Assembly (NCBI GenBank): GCA_018385415.1
Contig: JAHAZA010000065.1
Location: forward strand, 1-59,744
Length of the DNA stretch: 59,744 nt
DNA from: Treponema sp.
GTDB lineage: Bacteria; Spirochaetota; Spirochaetia; Treponematales; Treponemataceae
Reading direction: 5' to 3'
Below, one piece after another: positions 8,268 through 15,924 of this stretch; positions within the stretch are counted from its first letter, which is position 1, and every line of letters begins with the position of its first letter. A program made the translations under genes and the position numbers. Under the pieces are notes generated by a model. It was not told the origin of the DNA, ran no database searches, and saw nothing but the letters and a program-made list of their open reading frames with translations.

Positions 8268-9521
8268 TTATTCAATAATAATTGCTCCAGACTTAAAGTC
8301 TTTTTTTGGTTCCCGTTTTGGAAGTGAAACTTCAACTAAGTCCCCTGAGAATGTAAGCTGACCTTTTTTTGGAATGTACAATACAAGTCCCAGTCTGGAA
8401 CATGCGTAAAATCCGATTTTTTCAGAAAGACGGATCGGGTCGCTTGCAATTCGAAGAAGTACAGTTTTATCTGATTTCTGTGCAGCACTTTCATTTTTTA
8501 CAAGGCCTTTATTTTCTTCTGCTGCCGGTGTTGCAAATACAAAACTTAATACAACTCTTTCCTTAGGAATTTTTGCAGCTGCCGAAAGTTTCTGAAGCTT
8601 CTCCGGTGCATTCTTTACAGGAAAAGCAAAGTTGCACCATTTCCCTGTTCTGTTTGAATCAGCAGTTTTGTTCATGTGTGGGCCTTTCAATAAGCGGCCG
8701 TCCATTGGACAGGTTTCGCAATGAGAACATGGAGCTGTGATGGACATGTCTTTTCTGATGAATGTGTCGCGAAGAAGACTGATAAAACGTGCAGAGCGTG
8801 GAATGCCAGGTTCGATTACAAGATAGGAAGTTTTTTTATCGCCATATCGTGTTAAGTCTTCAGAATATTTCTTAGCAAGAAAATCCAGTGGTCGTGACTC
8901 TGACTGGAATACTTCGTTGAACATATTGGCACAGATTAAAAGCTTTGCCTTTCTTTTAATGGAAGTTCCCAGCTGACCTTTGACGCGGATGATCTTCCAT
9001 TTGTTTTCCATTTCTTCAGATAATGTACGGGCTGAAACTGAAAGAAATAAATCTTCACCTAAAGAAAGTGCGGTAGGTGAAATATCAACGCAGTACCATG
9101 TAAGGTTTAATGCACGAAGTTCAGGTCGGCTTAACCACAAAGCAATGACTGCAGTTAAAGGTCCGCTTCCAAGGTCGATACATGCATCGCCATCTTTGAT
9201 GTCTGCTTTCGAAAGATCGATGTTTGAAAAAAGACGAGTAAGGCGGACAAGATTCCACCACATGAAATATCGTGTATATGCAGAAAGAGTAACTTTTTCG
9301 TTCATGTATGCAGTACGGCGAGTGTCACGTTCGTCTGTCAGCTGGTGAGAAAGCTCTCTGATGTCGTCAGGAAGCTTTGAGAACTGCTTTGAGTTAAGTG
9401 GAAGTAATCCCTGAATGATTGTATCAAAATCTTTTAGAACTTCTTCAGCTTCCTTTGGAAGTTTTTTTGGATTGAAAAGTGATTCTTTTAGAATGTCTGC
9501 TGTTGTTTCGTTTTTTATCAT
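8268..9521 (-). CDS. Rsm22/METTL17-type SAM-dependent methyltransferase with four-Cys motif
   Basis: The 417-residue protein has a class I methyltransferase core (DLGSGPLTAVIALWLSRP, from 116) followed by a cysteine module: C265, C268 and C271 in CSHCETCPMD, plus C296 in GKWCNF. This pattern is typical of bacterial relatives of mitochondrial Rsm22/METTL17, a small-subunit assembly factor reported to bind a 4Fe-4S cluster. The likely role is in 30S maturation; methyl transfer is unproven in this family. The ATG abuts the merR-like stop and the gene is last in the der / merR / rsm22 operon. A C-terminal tail (about 385-417) resembles a small beta module. Confidence 0.82.
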   Translation of the reverse strand: MIKNETTADILKESLFNPKKLPKEAEEVLKDFDTIIQGLLPLNSKQFSKLPDDIRELSHQLTDERDTRRTAYMNEKVTLSAYTRYFMWWNLVRLTRLFSNIDLSKADIKDGDACIDLGSGPLTAVIALWLSRPELRALNLTWYCVDISPTALSLGEDLFLSVSARTLSEEMENKWKIIRVKGQLGTSIKRKAKLLICANMFNEVFQSESRPLDFLAKKYSEDLTRYGDKKTSYLVIEPGIPRSARFISLLRDTFIRKDMSITAPCSHCETCPMDGRLLKGPHMNKTADSNRTGKWCNFAFPVKNAPEKLQKLSAAAKIPKERVVLSFVFATPAAEENKGLVKNESAAQKSDKTVLLRIASDPIRLSEKIGFYACSRLGLVLYIPKKGQLTFSGDLVEVSLPKREPKKDFKSGAIIIE

Positions 9522-9848
9522 TTATTTATTCCGGTATTTTTTAATTGTAAGAAGAATATCTGACAGTTCCTGTCTGAGTTCGTGAATGTCCTGCATGATA
9601 TCAAAGTTTTCAGAAACAATCTGAGACTCGGCAATAATTTGGTCTCGGGCGCCTTCAATTGTAAATTTTTTTTCGTTAATGAGAAAGTTAAGGCGGTTGA
9701 TCATGTCCACTTCCTTCTGAGAATAAACACGGCGCCCACCAAAATCCTTCTGGGGTGCAAAGCCCGGAATTACTTCTTCCCAGTAACGGAGTACATGAGA
9801 TTTAATTCCTGTGAGTTCTTCAACTTGCCCAATGGAATAATTAGCCAT
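9522..9848 (-). CDS. Small MerR-family transcription regulator
   Basis: The 108-residue protein has the MerR winged helix at the N-terminus (YSIGQVEELTGIKSHVLRYWEE, then GGRRVYSQKEVDMINRL) and a helical dimerisation segment. It has almost no effector domain and no cysteine, so a metal sensor is unlikely. It is squeezed between der and the Rsm22-like gene with zero-base gaps on both sides, so the three genes are cotranscribed and probably translationally coupled. The target promoters and signal are unknown. A truncated MerR of this size is common for constitutive or protein-partner-controlled regulators. Confidence 0.85.
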   Translation of the reverse strand: MANYSIGQVEELTGIKSHVLRYWEEVIPGFAPQKDFGGRRVYSQKEVDMINRLNFLINEKKFTIEGARDQIIAESQIVSENFDIMQDIHELRQELSDILLTIKKYRNK

Positions 9849-11384
9849 TTATTCAGGATCCCTGTCTTCCCACTTTTTGCGGCTTGCTTTCATTTCAAGC
9901 TGAACTGGAATTTTATCAAAACCTAAATCTTCGCGGATACGATTCTTAAGGAACTGAACATATGTCAAAGGAACAACTTCAGGTCTTGTGGCAAAGATTG
10001 TAAAGCTAACAGGATTGACGCTTGTCTGAACCATGTAACGGATTTTGAAATTTGCAGTGCGGCTTGCTGGAGGTGGATATTTAAAAGTCCAGTCCTTAAG
10101 AGCGTTGTTCAATGCAGATGTAGAAACCTTTCTTGTAATCTGGTTGTAAAGTTCAAGGGCTGTATCAAGAAGAAGTTTGATTCCGTCGCCTTCAAGGGCG
10201 CTGATACAAATGATAGGTGAGTAGTTCATCTGACCGAACATGATGCGGATATTTTCTTCTGCTTTTTTAATTGCAGTGCGCCCTTTTTCCTGGGTGTCCC
10301 ATTTGTTCAGTACAAAGATAATTCCACGGCCCTGTTCGTATGCAAGGGAACAGATTTTTTTATCCTGTTCTGCAAGTCCTTCTTGTGCATCAATCATGAT
10401 GAATACGATGTCACATTCATCAAGAGTTTTGATTGCGCGGTTTACAGAATAGTATTCAACGTTTTCAGTAACCTTTGCTTTTCGTCTGATTCCTGCTGTG
10501 TCGAGAATCGTAAAGCTTCTGCCGTTGTAGGTAAAACTTCCTTCTACAACATCGCGGGTTGTTCCTGCGTAGTTTGAAACGATGGAACTTTCGGAATGAG
10601 TGAGGCGATTTGATAATGTTGATTTTCCAGTATTAGGCTTACCAAGAATTGCAACACGGATTGGTGTTGAATTGTTTCCGCTTTCTTCAACATTGGAAAA
10701 ATCAAGACGGCTTATAAGTTTTTCCTGGAGCTCAGGAATTTTATCACCATGTTCGGCAGAGATAAAAAGCAATTCCTTAAATCCAAACTTCATGTAGTTC
10801 TGTGCAAAGTCCTGATTTTTTCCGCCTTCAGTTTTATTTACGGCAGCAATAACTTTGTTCCAATATGGACGGAGCTGCTGGATGAATTCTTCGTCTTCAG
10901 GTGTAATCTGGCTTGCTTCAAGAAGCAGAAGTATAACATCAGCCTTCTTGATTTTTTCAAGAGTTTTTTCAACTACCAGGTCATCCATTACCGCTTCCAT
11001 TGTTCCGATGTCACGAGTAAGTTTGTATCCGCCAGTGTCCATTAAATGAACAGGCTTTCCCAGGATAAAACATTCCCCGTCAACAGGATCTCTTGTAACA
11101 CCTGGAGTCGGATCTGTAATTGCGACACGTTTGTGCATGAAGCGGTTGAACAAAGTTGACTTGCCTACATTTGGACGACCTGCAATTACAATAAGAGGAA
11201 GATTGATGTATTTTTTTGAAGTATCAAATTTAAGCTTCTTTTCTTCAAGTTCTTTGTCGATGGCAGCCTGAATTGCTTTCTGTTCAGCAATAGCTTCGTC
11301 ATAATCAACAGCTGATTTCTTTGATTTTGATACAATTGGTTTTGGTTTTGAAAAATCTGGTTTATTCTTTTTTTTAGTAGCCAT
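9849..11384 (-). CDS. der: Ribosome-assembly GTPase Der (EngA)
   Basis: Double-GTPase that acts in 50S subunit maturation. The first G domain has GRPNVGKST at 69-77 and DTGGY; the second has GKPNTGKST near 250, DTAGIRRK and NKWD. A C-terminal KH-like domain follows. At 511 residues it is longer than usual because of a basic, Lys/Pro-rich N-terminal extension of about 60 residues, followed by a short helical segment. An ACAGGT site precedes the ATG. It leads the operon with the MerR and Rsm22-like genes, which groups two ribosome-assembly factors. Confidence 0.96.
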   Translation of the reverse strand: MATKKKNKPDFSKPKPIVSKSKKSAVDYDEAIAEQKAIQAAIDKELEEKKLKFDTSKKYINLPLIVIAGRPNVGKSTLFNRFMHKRVAITDPTPGVTRDPVDGECFILGKPVHLMDTGGYKLTRDIGTMEAVMDDLVVEKTLEKIKKADVILLLLEASQITPEDEEFIQQLRPYWNKVIAAVNKTEGGKNQDFAQNYMKFGFKELLFISAEHGDKIPELQEKLISRLDFSNVEESGNNSTPIRVAILGKPNTGKSTLSNRLTHSESSIVSNYAGTTRDVVEGSFTYNGRSFTILDTAGIRRKAKVTENVEYYSVNRAIKTLDECDIVFIMIDAQEGLAEQDKKICSLAYEQGRGIIFVLNKWDTQEKGRTAIKKAEENIRIMFGQMNYSPIICISALEGDGIKLLLDTALELYNQITRKVSTSALNNALKDWTFKYPPPASRTANFKIRYMVQTSVNPVSFTIFATRPEVVPLTYVQFLKNRIREDLGFDKIPVQLEMKASRKKWEDRDPE

Positions 11385-11424
11385 AATATACCTGTGTCAT
11401 AGTATATCGATTATTGAGATTCGT

Positions 11425-13137
11425 TTAAAGATTATTGAGGGATTTTGCAGAGATAGACTGTAATTCTGCAATTGAAATTGAAGAAAGCAGCTCTTTTATG
11501 TAAGGAATATTGTTGATACCCATACTCAAAGTTCTGATTCCCATTCCTGCGAGAATTAAAACGCTATCAGTTTTACCGGCCATTTCACCACATACTGAAA
11601 CAGGAATTTTTTCTGACTCTGCAGCTTCAATGGTATGCTGAATAAGACGCAATACAGCAAGATGAAATTCGTTGTAAAGAGGTGACACAAGAAGGTTTTC
11701 GCGGTCAACACCTAATGTGTACTGAGTTAAGTCGTTTGTTCCAATTGAGAAGAAGTCTGAAATTTTTGCAAAGCAATCTGCTGTAATGCCTGCAGCTGCA
11801 GTTTCTACCATGATTCCCACAGGAACATCTTTATTAAATGGAATGCCTTCGTTTTCAAGTTCGGCTTGAACTTCGCTGATTAATTCCTTTGCTTTGACAA
11901 CCTGTTCAGTTGTTGTAATCAAAGGCAACATGATTTTAAGATTGCCGTATACGCTGGCTCTGTATAATGCACGGAGCTGAGTTTTGAAAAGCTTTGGAAA
12001 ATTCAATGTAAGGCGGATTGCACGAAGACCCATCAGTGGATTTTTTTCCTGAGAAGTAGGAAGCTCCAATGATGAAATGATTTTGTCACCACCGGCATCA
12101 AGTGTACGGATTGTGACAGGCTTATCTTTCATTGTTTCGAGCACAGTTCTATAAGCATCAAACTGTTCATCTTCTGTCATTACATGATTACGAAGAGTAG
12201 CTGTTGTTGTCTCCTGCATGAAAAGGAATTCAGTTCTGAAAAGTCCAATTCCGTCGGCTCCCTGGTCAAGAGCAAGCTTTGCTTCTTCTGGGGTTCCAAT
12301 GTTGGCAAGAAGAGTGAATCTTGTGCCGTCTTTTGTTTGTGCAGGAATATCCTTAAACTTGAGAATCTTTTCTTTGTGTTCAAGCTCTTTTTCGATTTTT
12401 GCAGTGTAGTCACTGAGTGTCTGAATATCTGGTGAAACAATGACTTCACCGGCAGTTCCATCAACGATTAATTTTGAGCCCTGAAGAACTTCTTTAGTAA
12501 TATTTTCGAGAGCGAATACGGCAGGAATACCATAGTTTCTTGCAAGAATTGCAACGTGACTGGAAGTTCCACCTTCAGCAAGCGCAAGACCTGCGATTTT
12601 TCTTTTTGTAAAAATGATTGCATCTGAAGGACTTAAATCACGAGCAACGATAACAGCACCATCAGGAACCTGTTCAATGTTGAACACATGAATGTTAAGA
12701 AGTTCATTTAAAACACTACCGAAAATATCACAGATGTCCTGGGCACGTTCAGTAAGATATTCGTTTCCGGAATTACGAAGACGGTCTGCGTATTCTTCAG
12801 TTTTTACATCGAGAATATATTCAATGTTAAATGGATTTTCTTCAAGGTTCTGTCTGACTTCCTGTAAAAAAACAGGGTCGTCTAGCATCAAAAGGTAGGT
12901 TTCTAAAAGTTCCTTTTGAATTTTGTCCTGTTTGGAATCTGGACTTAAGCCTTCAAGCTGTTTTAAGATTTTATCTGTGATTTTTGACTTGGCTTTAGAG
13001 AAACGTTCCCATTCTTTTTCTATTTCGCTTGATGAAACAGGAAACTGAGGAATTATTCTTTCTACTTGTTCTGGAATTACAAAGGCTTTGCCTGTGCTGA
13101 TACCTGAAGAGGCTGAAATGCCAAGAATGATATTCAT
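11425..13137 (-). CDS. ptsI: PTS enzyme I (phosphoenolpyruvate-protein phosphotransferase)
   Basis: Enzyme I takes phosphate from PEP onto a histidine and passes it to HPr, starting sugar uptake or regulatory phosphorelay. The 570-residue length is standard. The phosphorylated histidine is H194 in EGGTSSHVAILARN. The PEP-binding barrel has GIGLFRTEFLFM, TLDAGGDK, GTNDLTQYTLGVDR and the C-terminal active-site Cys in SVCGEMAG. No HPr or EII gene is in the window, so it could serve sugar uptake or only a regulatory PTS. A consensus promoter sits so close to the ATG that a leaderless message is expected. Confidence 0.95.
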   Translation of the reverse strand: MNIILGISASSGISTGKAFVIPEQVERIIPQFPVSSSEIEKEWERFSKAKSKITDKILKQLEGLSPDSKQDKIQKELLETYLLMLDDPVFLQEVRQNLEENPFNIEYILDVKTEEYADRLRNSGNEYLTERAQDICDIFGSVLNELLNIHVFNIEQVPDGAVIVARDLSPSDAIIFTKRKIAGLALAEGGTSSHVAILARNYGIPAVFALENITKEVLQGSKLIVDGTAGEVIVSPDIQTLSDYTAKIEKELEHKEKILKFKDIPAQTKDGTRFTLLANIGTPEEAKLALDQGADGIGLFRTEFLFMQETTTATLRNHVMTEDEQFDAYRTVLETMKDKPVTIRTLDAGGDKIISSLELPTSQEKNPLMGLRAIRLTLNFPKLFKTQLRALYRASVYGNLKIMLPLITTTEQVVKAKELISEVQAELENEGIPFNKDVPVGIMVETAAAGITADCFAKISDFFSIGTNDLTQYTLGVDRENLLVSPLYNEFHLAVLRLIQHTIEAAESEKIPVSVCGEMAGKTDSVLILAGMGIRTLSMGINNIPYIKELLSSISIAELQSISAKSLNNL

Positions 13138-13145
13138 TTGTTTCT

Positions 13146-13174
13146 ATTATAATGATGCGTTTATCGACTGTCAA
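13146..13174 (-). promoter_or_regulatory. Consensus sigma70 promoter of ptsI, 8 bp from the start codon
   Basis: On the minus strand TTGACA (13169-13174), a 17-bp spacer and TATAAT (13146-13151) match the sigma70 consensus exactly. Only 8 bases separate the -10 box from the ATG at 13137. No Shine-Dalgarno is present, so transcription should begin at or within two bases of the start codon. Confidence 0.88.
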
Positions 13175-13180
13175 ATTTTC

Positions 13181-13197
13181 CGTGTACTTTGTACACG
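13181..13197. promoter_or_regulatory. Palindrome CGTGTAC-TTT-GTACACG between ptsI and the phosphatase gene
   Basis: Perfect 7-bp arms around TTT, 6 bp upstream of the ptsI -35 box and upstream of the divergent phosphatase promoter region. There is no T-run, and both genes point away, so it is not a terminator. It may be an operator or activator site; the binding protein is unknown. Confidence 0.45.
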
Positions 13198-13225
13198 AGC
13201 ACAATGTAAAAAAATATTGTATTTT

Positions 13226-13253
13226 TTGCGAAAATCGTTATATTTTTTAATAT
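13226..13253 (+). promoter_or_regulatory. Possible promoter of the protein-tyrosine phosphatase gene
   Basis: TTGCGA (13226-13231), 16-bp spacer, TAATAT (13248-13253), giving a leader of roughly 38 bases that holds an AAGGAG site. Confidence 0.4.
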
Positions 13254-13297
13254 GGATATAAAAAGTAATGGGCAGAATGCTTCTTATGAAGGAGAAA

Positions 13298-13747
13298 ATG
13301 ATGATTAAGGTTCTTTTTATCTGTCATGGGAATATCTGTCGTTCTCCAATGGCTGAGTTTGTATTTAAGGATATGGTTAAAAGGGCAGGTAGAGAACAGG
13401 AATTTTACATCGACAGTGCTGCTACAAGTACCGAAGAAATCGGAAACTCTATGCATCATGGTACAAGAAGCAAGCTGCGTCAGATGGGAATTCCTTTTAC
13501 AGATCACAGAGCCCGTCAGATTACAATAGATGATTATGAAGACTATGATTATTTAATTTGCATGGATCGTTTCAATATGAGCAATATGAAACGTATTCTA
13601 GGGGAAGATACAGATCATAAGATGTACAGCCTTCTGGAGTTTGCCGGTCTGAACCGGGATATTGCTGATCCCTGGTACACCGGAAATTTTGATGAAACAT
13701 ACGAAGATGTTGTTAAAGGCTGTACAGCTTTATTGAAAAAAGTGTAG
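13298..13747 (+). CDS. Low-molecular-weight protein-tyrosine phosphatase
   Basis: Cytoplasmic phosphatase of the LMW-PTP/ArsC fold. The CX5R catalytic loop is at the very N-terminus (ICHGNICRS, with Cys9 and Arg15 from this start), and the general-acid loop DPWY is near residue 124. The length of about 149 residues is typical. Two adjacent ATGs (13298, 13301) follow AAGGAG; the second has the better spacing, so the true start may be one codon later. An upstream ATG at 13268 in frame is less likely because it precedes the ribosome site. It is a single gene, divergent from ptsI; its substrate is unknown. Confidence 0.9.
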   Translation: MMIKVLFICHGNICRSPMAEFVFKDMVKRAGREQEFYIDSAATSTEEIGNSMHHGTRSKLRQMGIPFTDHRARQITIDDYEDYDYLICMDRFNMSNMKRILGEDTDHKMYSLLEFAGLNRDIADPWYTGNFDETYEDVVKGCTALLKKV

Positions 13748-13749
13748 GT

Positions 13750-14352
13750 CTATTTAATTCCTTTATACCAGTCACTTTCAAGCTTTTTATACTGAGCTGC
13801 GTAAGGTCCTATATTGTTGCTCATGGCACTTGTTCCGTTTTTTGTGAGCCACATTATTTCATAGGAATCTTTATCTGAGTCCACTGGTGTAATAAATTTA
13901 AGGTGATGAGTCTTTTTATCAAAAGTATAATCAGTTTCCAAAACAGCAAGCTTTCCGTTAATGAAAACACCAGGATTTGTTCTCACATAAACGCCTCCGT
14001 GTAGAATAAATTCTGCAGGGAACGCCGGTACGCCCGTAATTGTAAATGCCATATCTTTTACTGCATATGGAATGTTTTTAGGTTTGTTTACAATGATTGA
14101 TGTTGTTTCGCTGTCATAGGTGCAGCTTGAAACAGAAATGTCGAACTGGTCGTTAGTCCGCATGTAAGTTGCTTTAATTTCAGTTAATTCCTTGAACACC
14201 ATGATGCTGTAAACCTTACCATCAGTATCAGGCTTTGTAACAACAAAAGTAGTGTTCTTTCCCGAAGCTTCCTGTTTTGTAGACTCACAGGAACAAACTC
14301 CCAAAACCAGAAGAAGCATAAGTGTAAAAAGAAATATCTTAGATTTTGTCAT
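13750..14352 (-). CDS. Uncharacterised lipoprotein
   Basis: I do not recognise the family. The 200-residue product begins with a signal peptide and a relaxed spirochaete-type lipobox (VCSC, likely C22), so it should be an anchored lipoprotein. The rest is predicted mainly beta, with a GVFINGKL segment and a central region alternating hydrophobic and polar residues, suggesting a beta-sandwich. A GAGGG site precedes the ATG. It is convergent with the phosphatase gene, leaving 2 bp between stops. Its expression is probably driven by one or both copies of a duplicated promoter block upstream. Confidence 0.8.
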   Translation of the reverse strand: MTKSKIFLFTLMLLLVLGVCSCESTKQEASGKNTTFVVTKPDTDGKVYSIMVFKELTEIKATYMRTNDQFDISVSSCTYDSETTSIIVNKPKNIPYAVKDMAFTITGVPAFPAEFILHGGVYVRTNPGVFINGKLAVLETDYTFDKKTHHLKFITPVDSDKDSYEIMWLTKNGTSAMSNNIGPYAAQYKKLESDWYKGIK

Positions 14353-14387
14353 AATTCCCTCAATTTGTTTAAGAAATAAAAATAGAT

Positions 14388-14424
14388 ACTATAAGTATCG
14401 GAACTATTTCCCCCAAAACACATC
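14388..14424 (-). repeat. 37-bp direct repeat, proximal copy, containing a promoter-like sequence
   Basis: Identical over 37 bp to the copy at 14451-14487. On the minus strand it contains TTGGGG (14411-14416), a 17-bp spacer and TATAGT (14388-14393), oriented toward the lipoprotein gene that starts at 14352. The identity ends exactly at the -10 box. Confidence 0.8.
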
Positions 14425-14450
14425 AGTTATCGGTAAACATATAAACCCGA

Positions 14451-14487
14451 ACTATAAGTATCGGAACTATTTCCCCCAAAACACATC
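14451..14487 (-). repeat. 37-bp direct repeat, distal copy, containing a promoter-like sequence
   Basis: Second perfect copy, offset by 63 bp from the first with a 26-bp unrelated spacer. Its -35 would be 14474-14479 and its -10 14451-14456 on the minus strand. It looks like a tandem promoter duplication; only two copies are seen. Confidence 0.8.
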
Positions 14488-14538
14488 CCCAACCTACACA
14501 AAGTTGAAGAAATTAAAAAAAAGAAATTGAAACAGTGT

Positions 14539-14572
14539 AAAACAAAGAAGTGCGGGAGCACTTCTTTGTTTT
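14539..14572 (-). terminator. Strong hairpin downstream of the S1-domain gene
   Basis: A perfect 15-bp stem (14539-14553 with 14558-14572) and a 4-base loop. The stem ends in GTTTT on either strand, giving a short T-tract. It most likely terminates the S1 gene transcribed leftward. A 14-bp palindrome GGTATTTAAATACC at 14576-14589 lies between it and the gene. Confidence 0.7.
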
Positions 14573-14599
14573 GGCGGTATTTAAATACCCTTTATTTTT

Positions 14600-15691
14600 T
14601 TATTTCTTCAACAAAGCTGCAAATGGATTATAAGTATCAGAGTCATCACTCTGGCTTGACATATATTTTGCAGTTGACTGATCCTGTTCGTGTGAAGTTG
14701 ATGTTACAAGCGCAATTCTTTTGTTCTTTGAATCAACATCTTTTACTACAACTGAAAGCTTGTCTCCAGCTTTAAACTTCATCTTGATGTTTGTATTTGC
14801 ATCAAGGCCTAAAGCTGATTTGTGAACGAGACCGTCAATTCCTTCTTCAAGGTTGATGAATACACCAAAGTCTGCAACGCGGCTGATTACACCGTCAATT
14901 TTGTCGCCTTCAGCATAGCGGTCTGCTACTGTATCCCATGGATCTGCTTCAAGTTCGCGAGTTGAAATACTTACTCTTTCTTTTTCCCAGTCAGTACGGA
15001 TGATTTTTGCCTTAACTTCCTGACCTACAGAAAGCTTGTCACTTACAGCGTTAACACGACCACGTGAGATTTCTGAAATAGGAAGGAATGCCTGAACGCC
15101 GCCGATATCAACCACAGCACCTTTGTCTTTAAGTTCAACTACTTTACCGTTAACTACATCGCCTACAGCATATTTTGCTGCAAGACCTTTAAGACTTTCT
15201 TTGTGTTCAAGTTCCATGATTGCGCGGTTAGAAACGATGATGTTTTTTCCGCCTTCTTTGAATTCCTGGATTTTAAAAGAAAGAGTGCGGCCGATGTAAT
15301 AAGCAGGTTCTTCCTTCTGTTTGAAGCCCATCTGTGAAAATGGGCAGAATGCACGTGTGGAACCGATCTTTACTTCAAAGCCACCCTTGATTTCTTTTTC
15401 AACTTTTCCCTGTACAGGAATTGCTGCCTGGAAAGCTTTTTCAAGCATGTCAGCATCTGCGTTCTGACCTGCGATTTTTGTTGTAAAGTGTGGAACGCCA
15501 GATCTGTTAGTTAAGAAGAAAGCCTTGATTTTGTCGCCTTCTTTTACAGTGATATTTCCTTCTTTATCTGTTAACTCTGCGCTGTCTAAAGTTCCTTCTG
15601 TTTTAGCATTTAAGTCTAAGAAAATTGTGTCGCCTGAAATCTGTACGATTGTTGTTTCGATTTCCTGGCCTGGTTCAAAATAGTTGTTCAT
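14600..15691 (-). CDS. S1-domain RNA-binding protein (short ribosomal protein S1 homologue)
   Basis: The 363-residue protein consists of about four S1 OB-fold repeats: roughly 5-70, 90-165, 175-245 and 260-330. The last (GDKIDGVISRVADFGVFINLEEGIDGLVHKSAL) fits the S1 consensus best. A short polar tail ends in NPFAALLKK. E. coli S1 has six repeats, so this is a short form like those of several Gram-positives and spirochaetes; it may act in mRNA recruitment or as a separate RNA-binding factor. GAGGT seven bases before the ATG is a good ribosome site. It is a single gene with a strong hairpin downstream. Confidence 0.88.
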   Translation of the reverse strand: MNNYFEPGQEIETTIVQISGDTIFLDLNAKTEGTLDSAELTDKEGNITVKEGDKIKAFFLTNRSGVPHFTTKIAGQNADADMLEKAFQAAIPVQGKVEKEIKGGFEVKIGSTRAFCPFSQMGFKQKEEPAYYIGRTLSFKIQEFKEGGKNIIVSNRAIMELEHKESLKGLAAKYAVGDVVNGKVVELKDKGAVVDIGGVQAFLPISEISRGRVNAVSDKLSVGQEVKAKIIRTDWEKERVSISTRELEADPWDTVADRYAEGDKIDGVISRVADFGVFINLEEGIDGLVHKSALGLDANTNIKMKFKAGDKLSVVVKDVDSKNKRIALVTSTSHEQDQSTAKYMSSQSDDSDTYNPFAALLKK

Positions 15692-15812
15692 GTTTTACCT
15701 CATATATATAAAAAAATTTTTTCACTAAATTGTGTATTTAAATAGAAACATATCATAAAACAAGATTTTATTCATTATATGTAGTGAATTTTTATTACTG
15801 ACAAAATGAGAA

Positions 15813-15825
15813 AAAATGTCATTTT
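15813..15825 (+). promoter_or_regulatory. AAAATGTCATTTT element upstream of glgX
   Basis: A 13-bp near-palindrome (AAAATG, T, CATTTT) located 13 bp upstream of the glgX -35 box. The identical 13-mer recurs at 24518-24530. Function unknown. Confidence 0.35.
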
Positions 15826-15838
15826 AATGATTTTGCTG

Positions 15839-15867
15839 TTGCGTATAAGGGGTGTTTCTATTAAAAT
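15839..15867 (+). promoter_or_regulatory. Promoter of the glgX-glgP operon
   Basis: TTGCGT (15839-15844), 17-bp spacer, TAAAAT (15862-15867). This gives a leader of about 50 bases before the ATG at 15925. Confidence 0.6.
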
Positions 15868-15924
15868 GGCAAAATAGTATAAAAAGTCACAAAATTAACA
15901 AAATTTAATTTGGTAGAGTTTTTG

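Noticed and set aside
8980..9348. Open frame of 122 codons on the plus strand within the Rsm22-like gene.
   Set aside because: No family resemblance or ribosome site, and it is antisense to a gene with clear motifs.
13181..13197. Palindrome as a terminator.
   Set aside because: Both flanking genes point away and there is no T-run; an operator is more likely.
14388..14487. Possible minimal CRISPR (two 37-bp repeats with a 26-bp spacer).
   Set aside because: Only two units, no cas genes or leader in the window, spacer shorter than usual, and the repeat fits a promoter toward the adjacent gene. A degenerate array cannot be excluded without genome-wide search.
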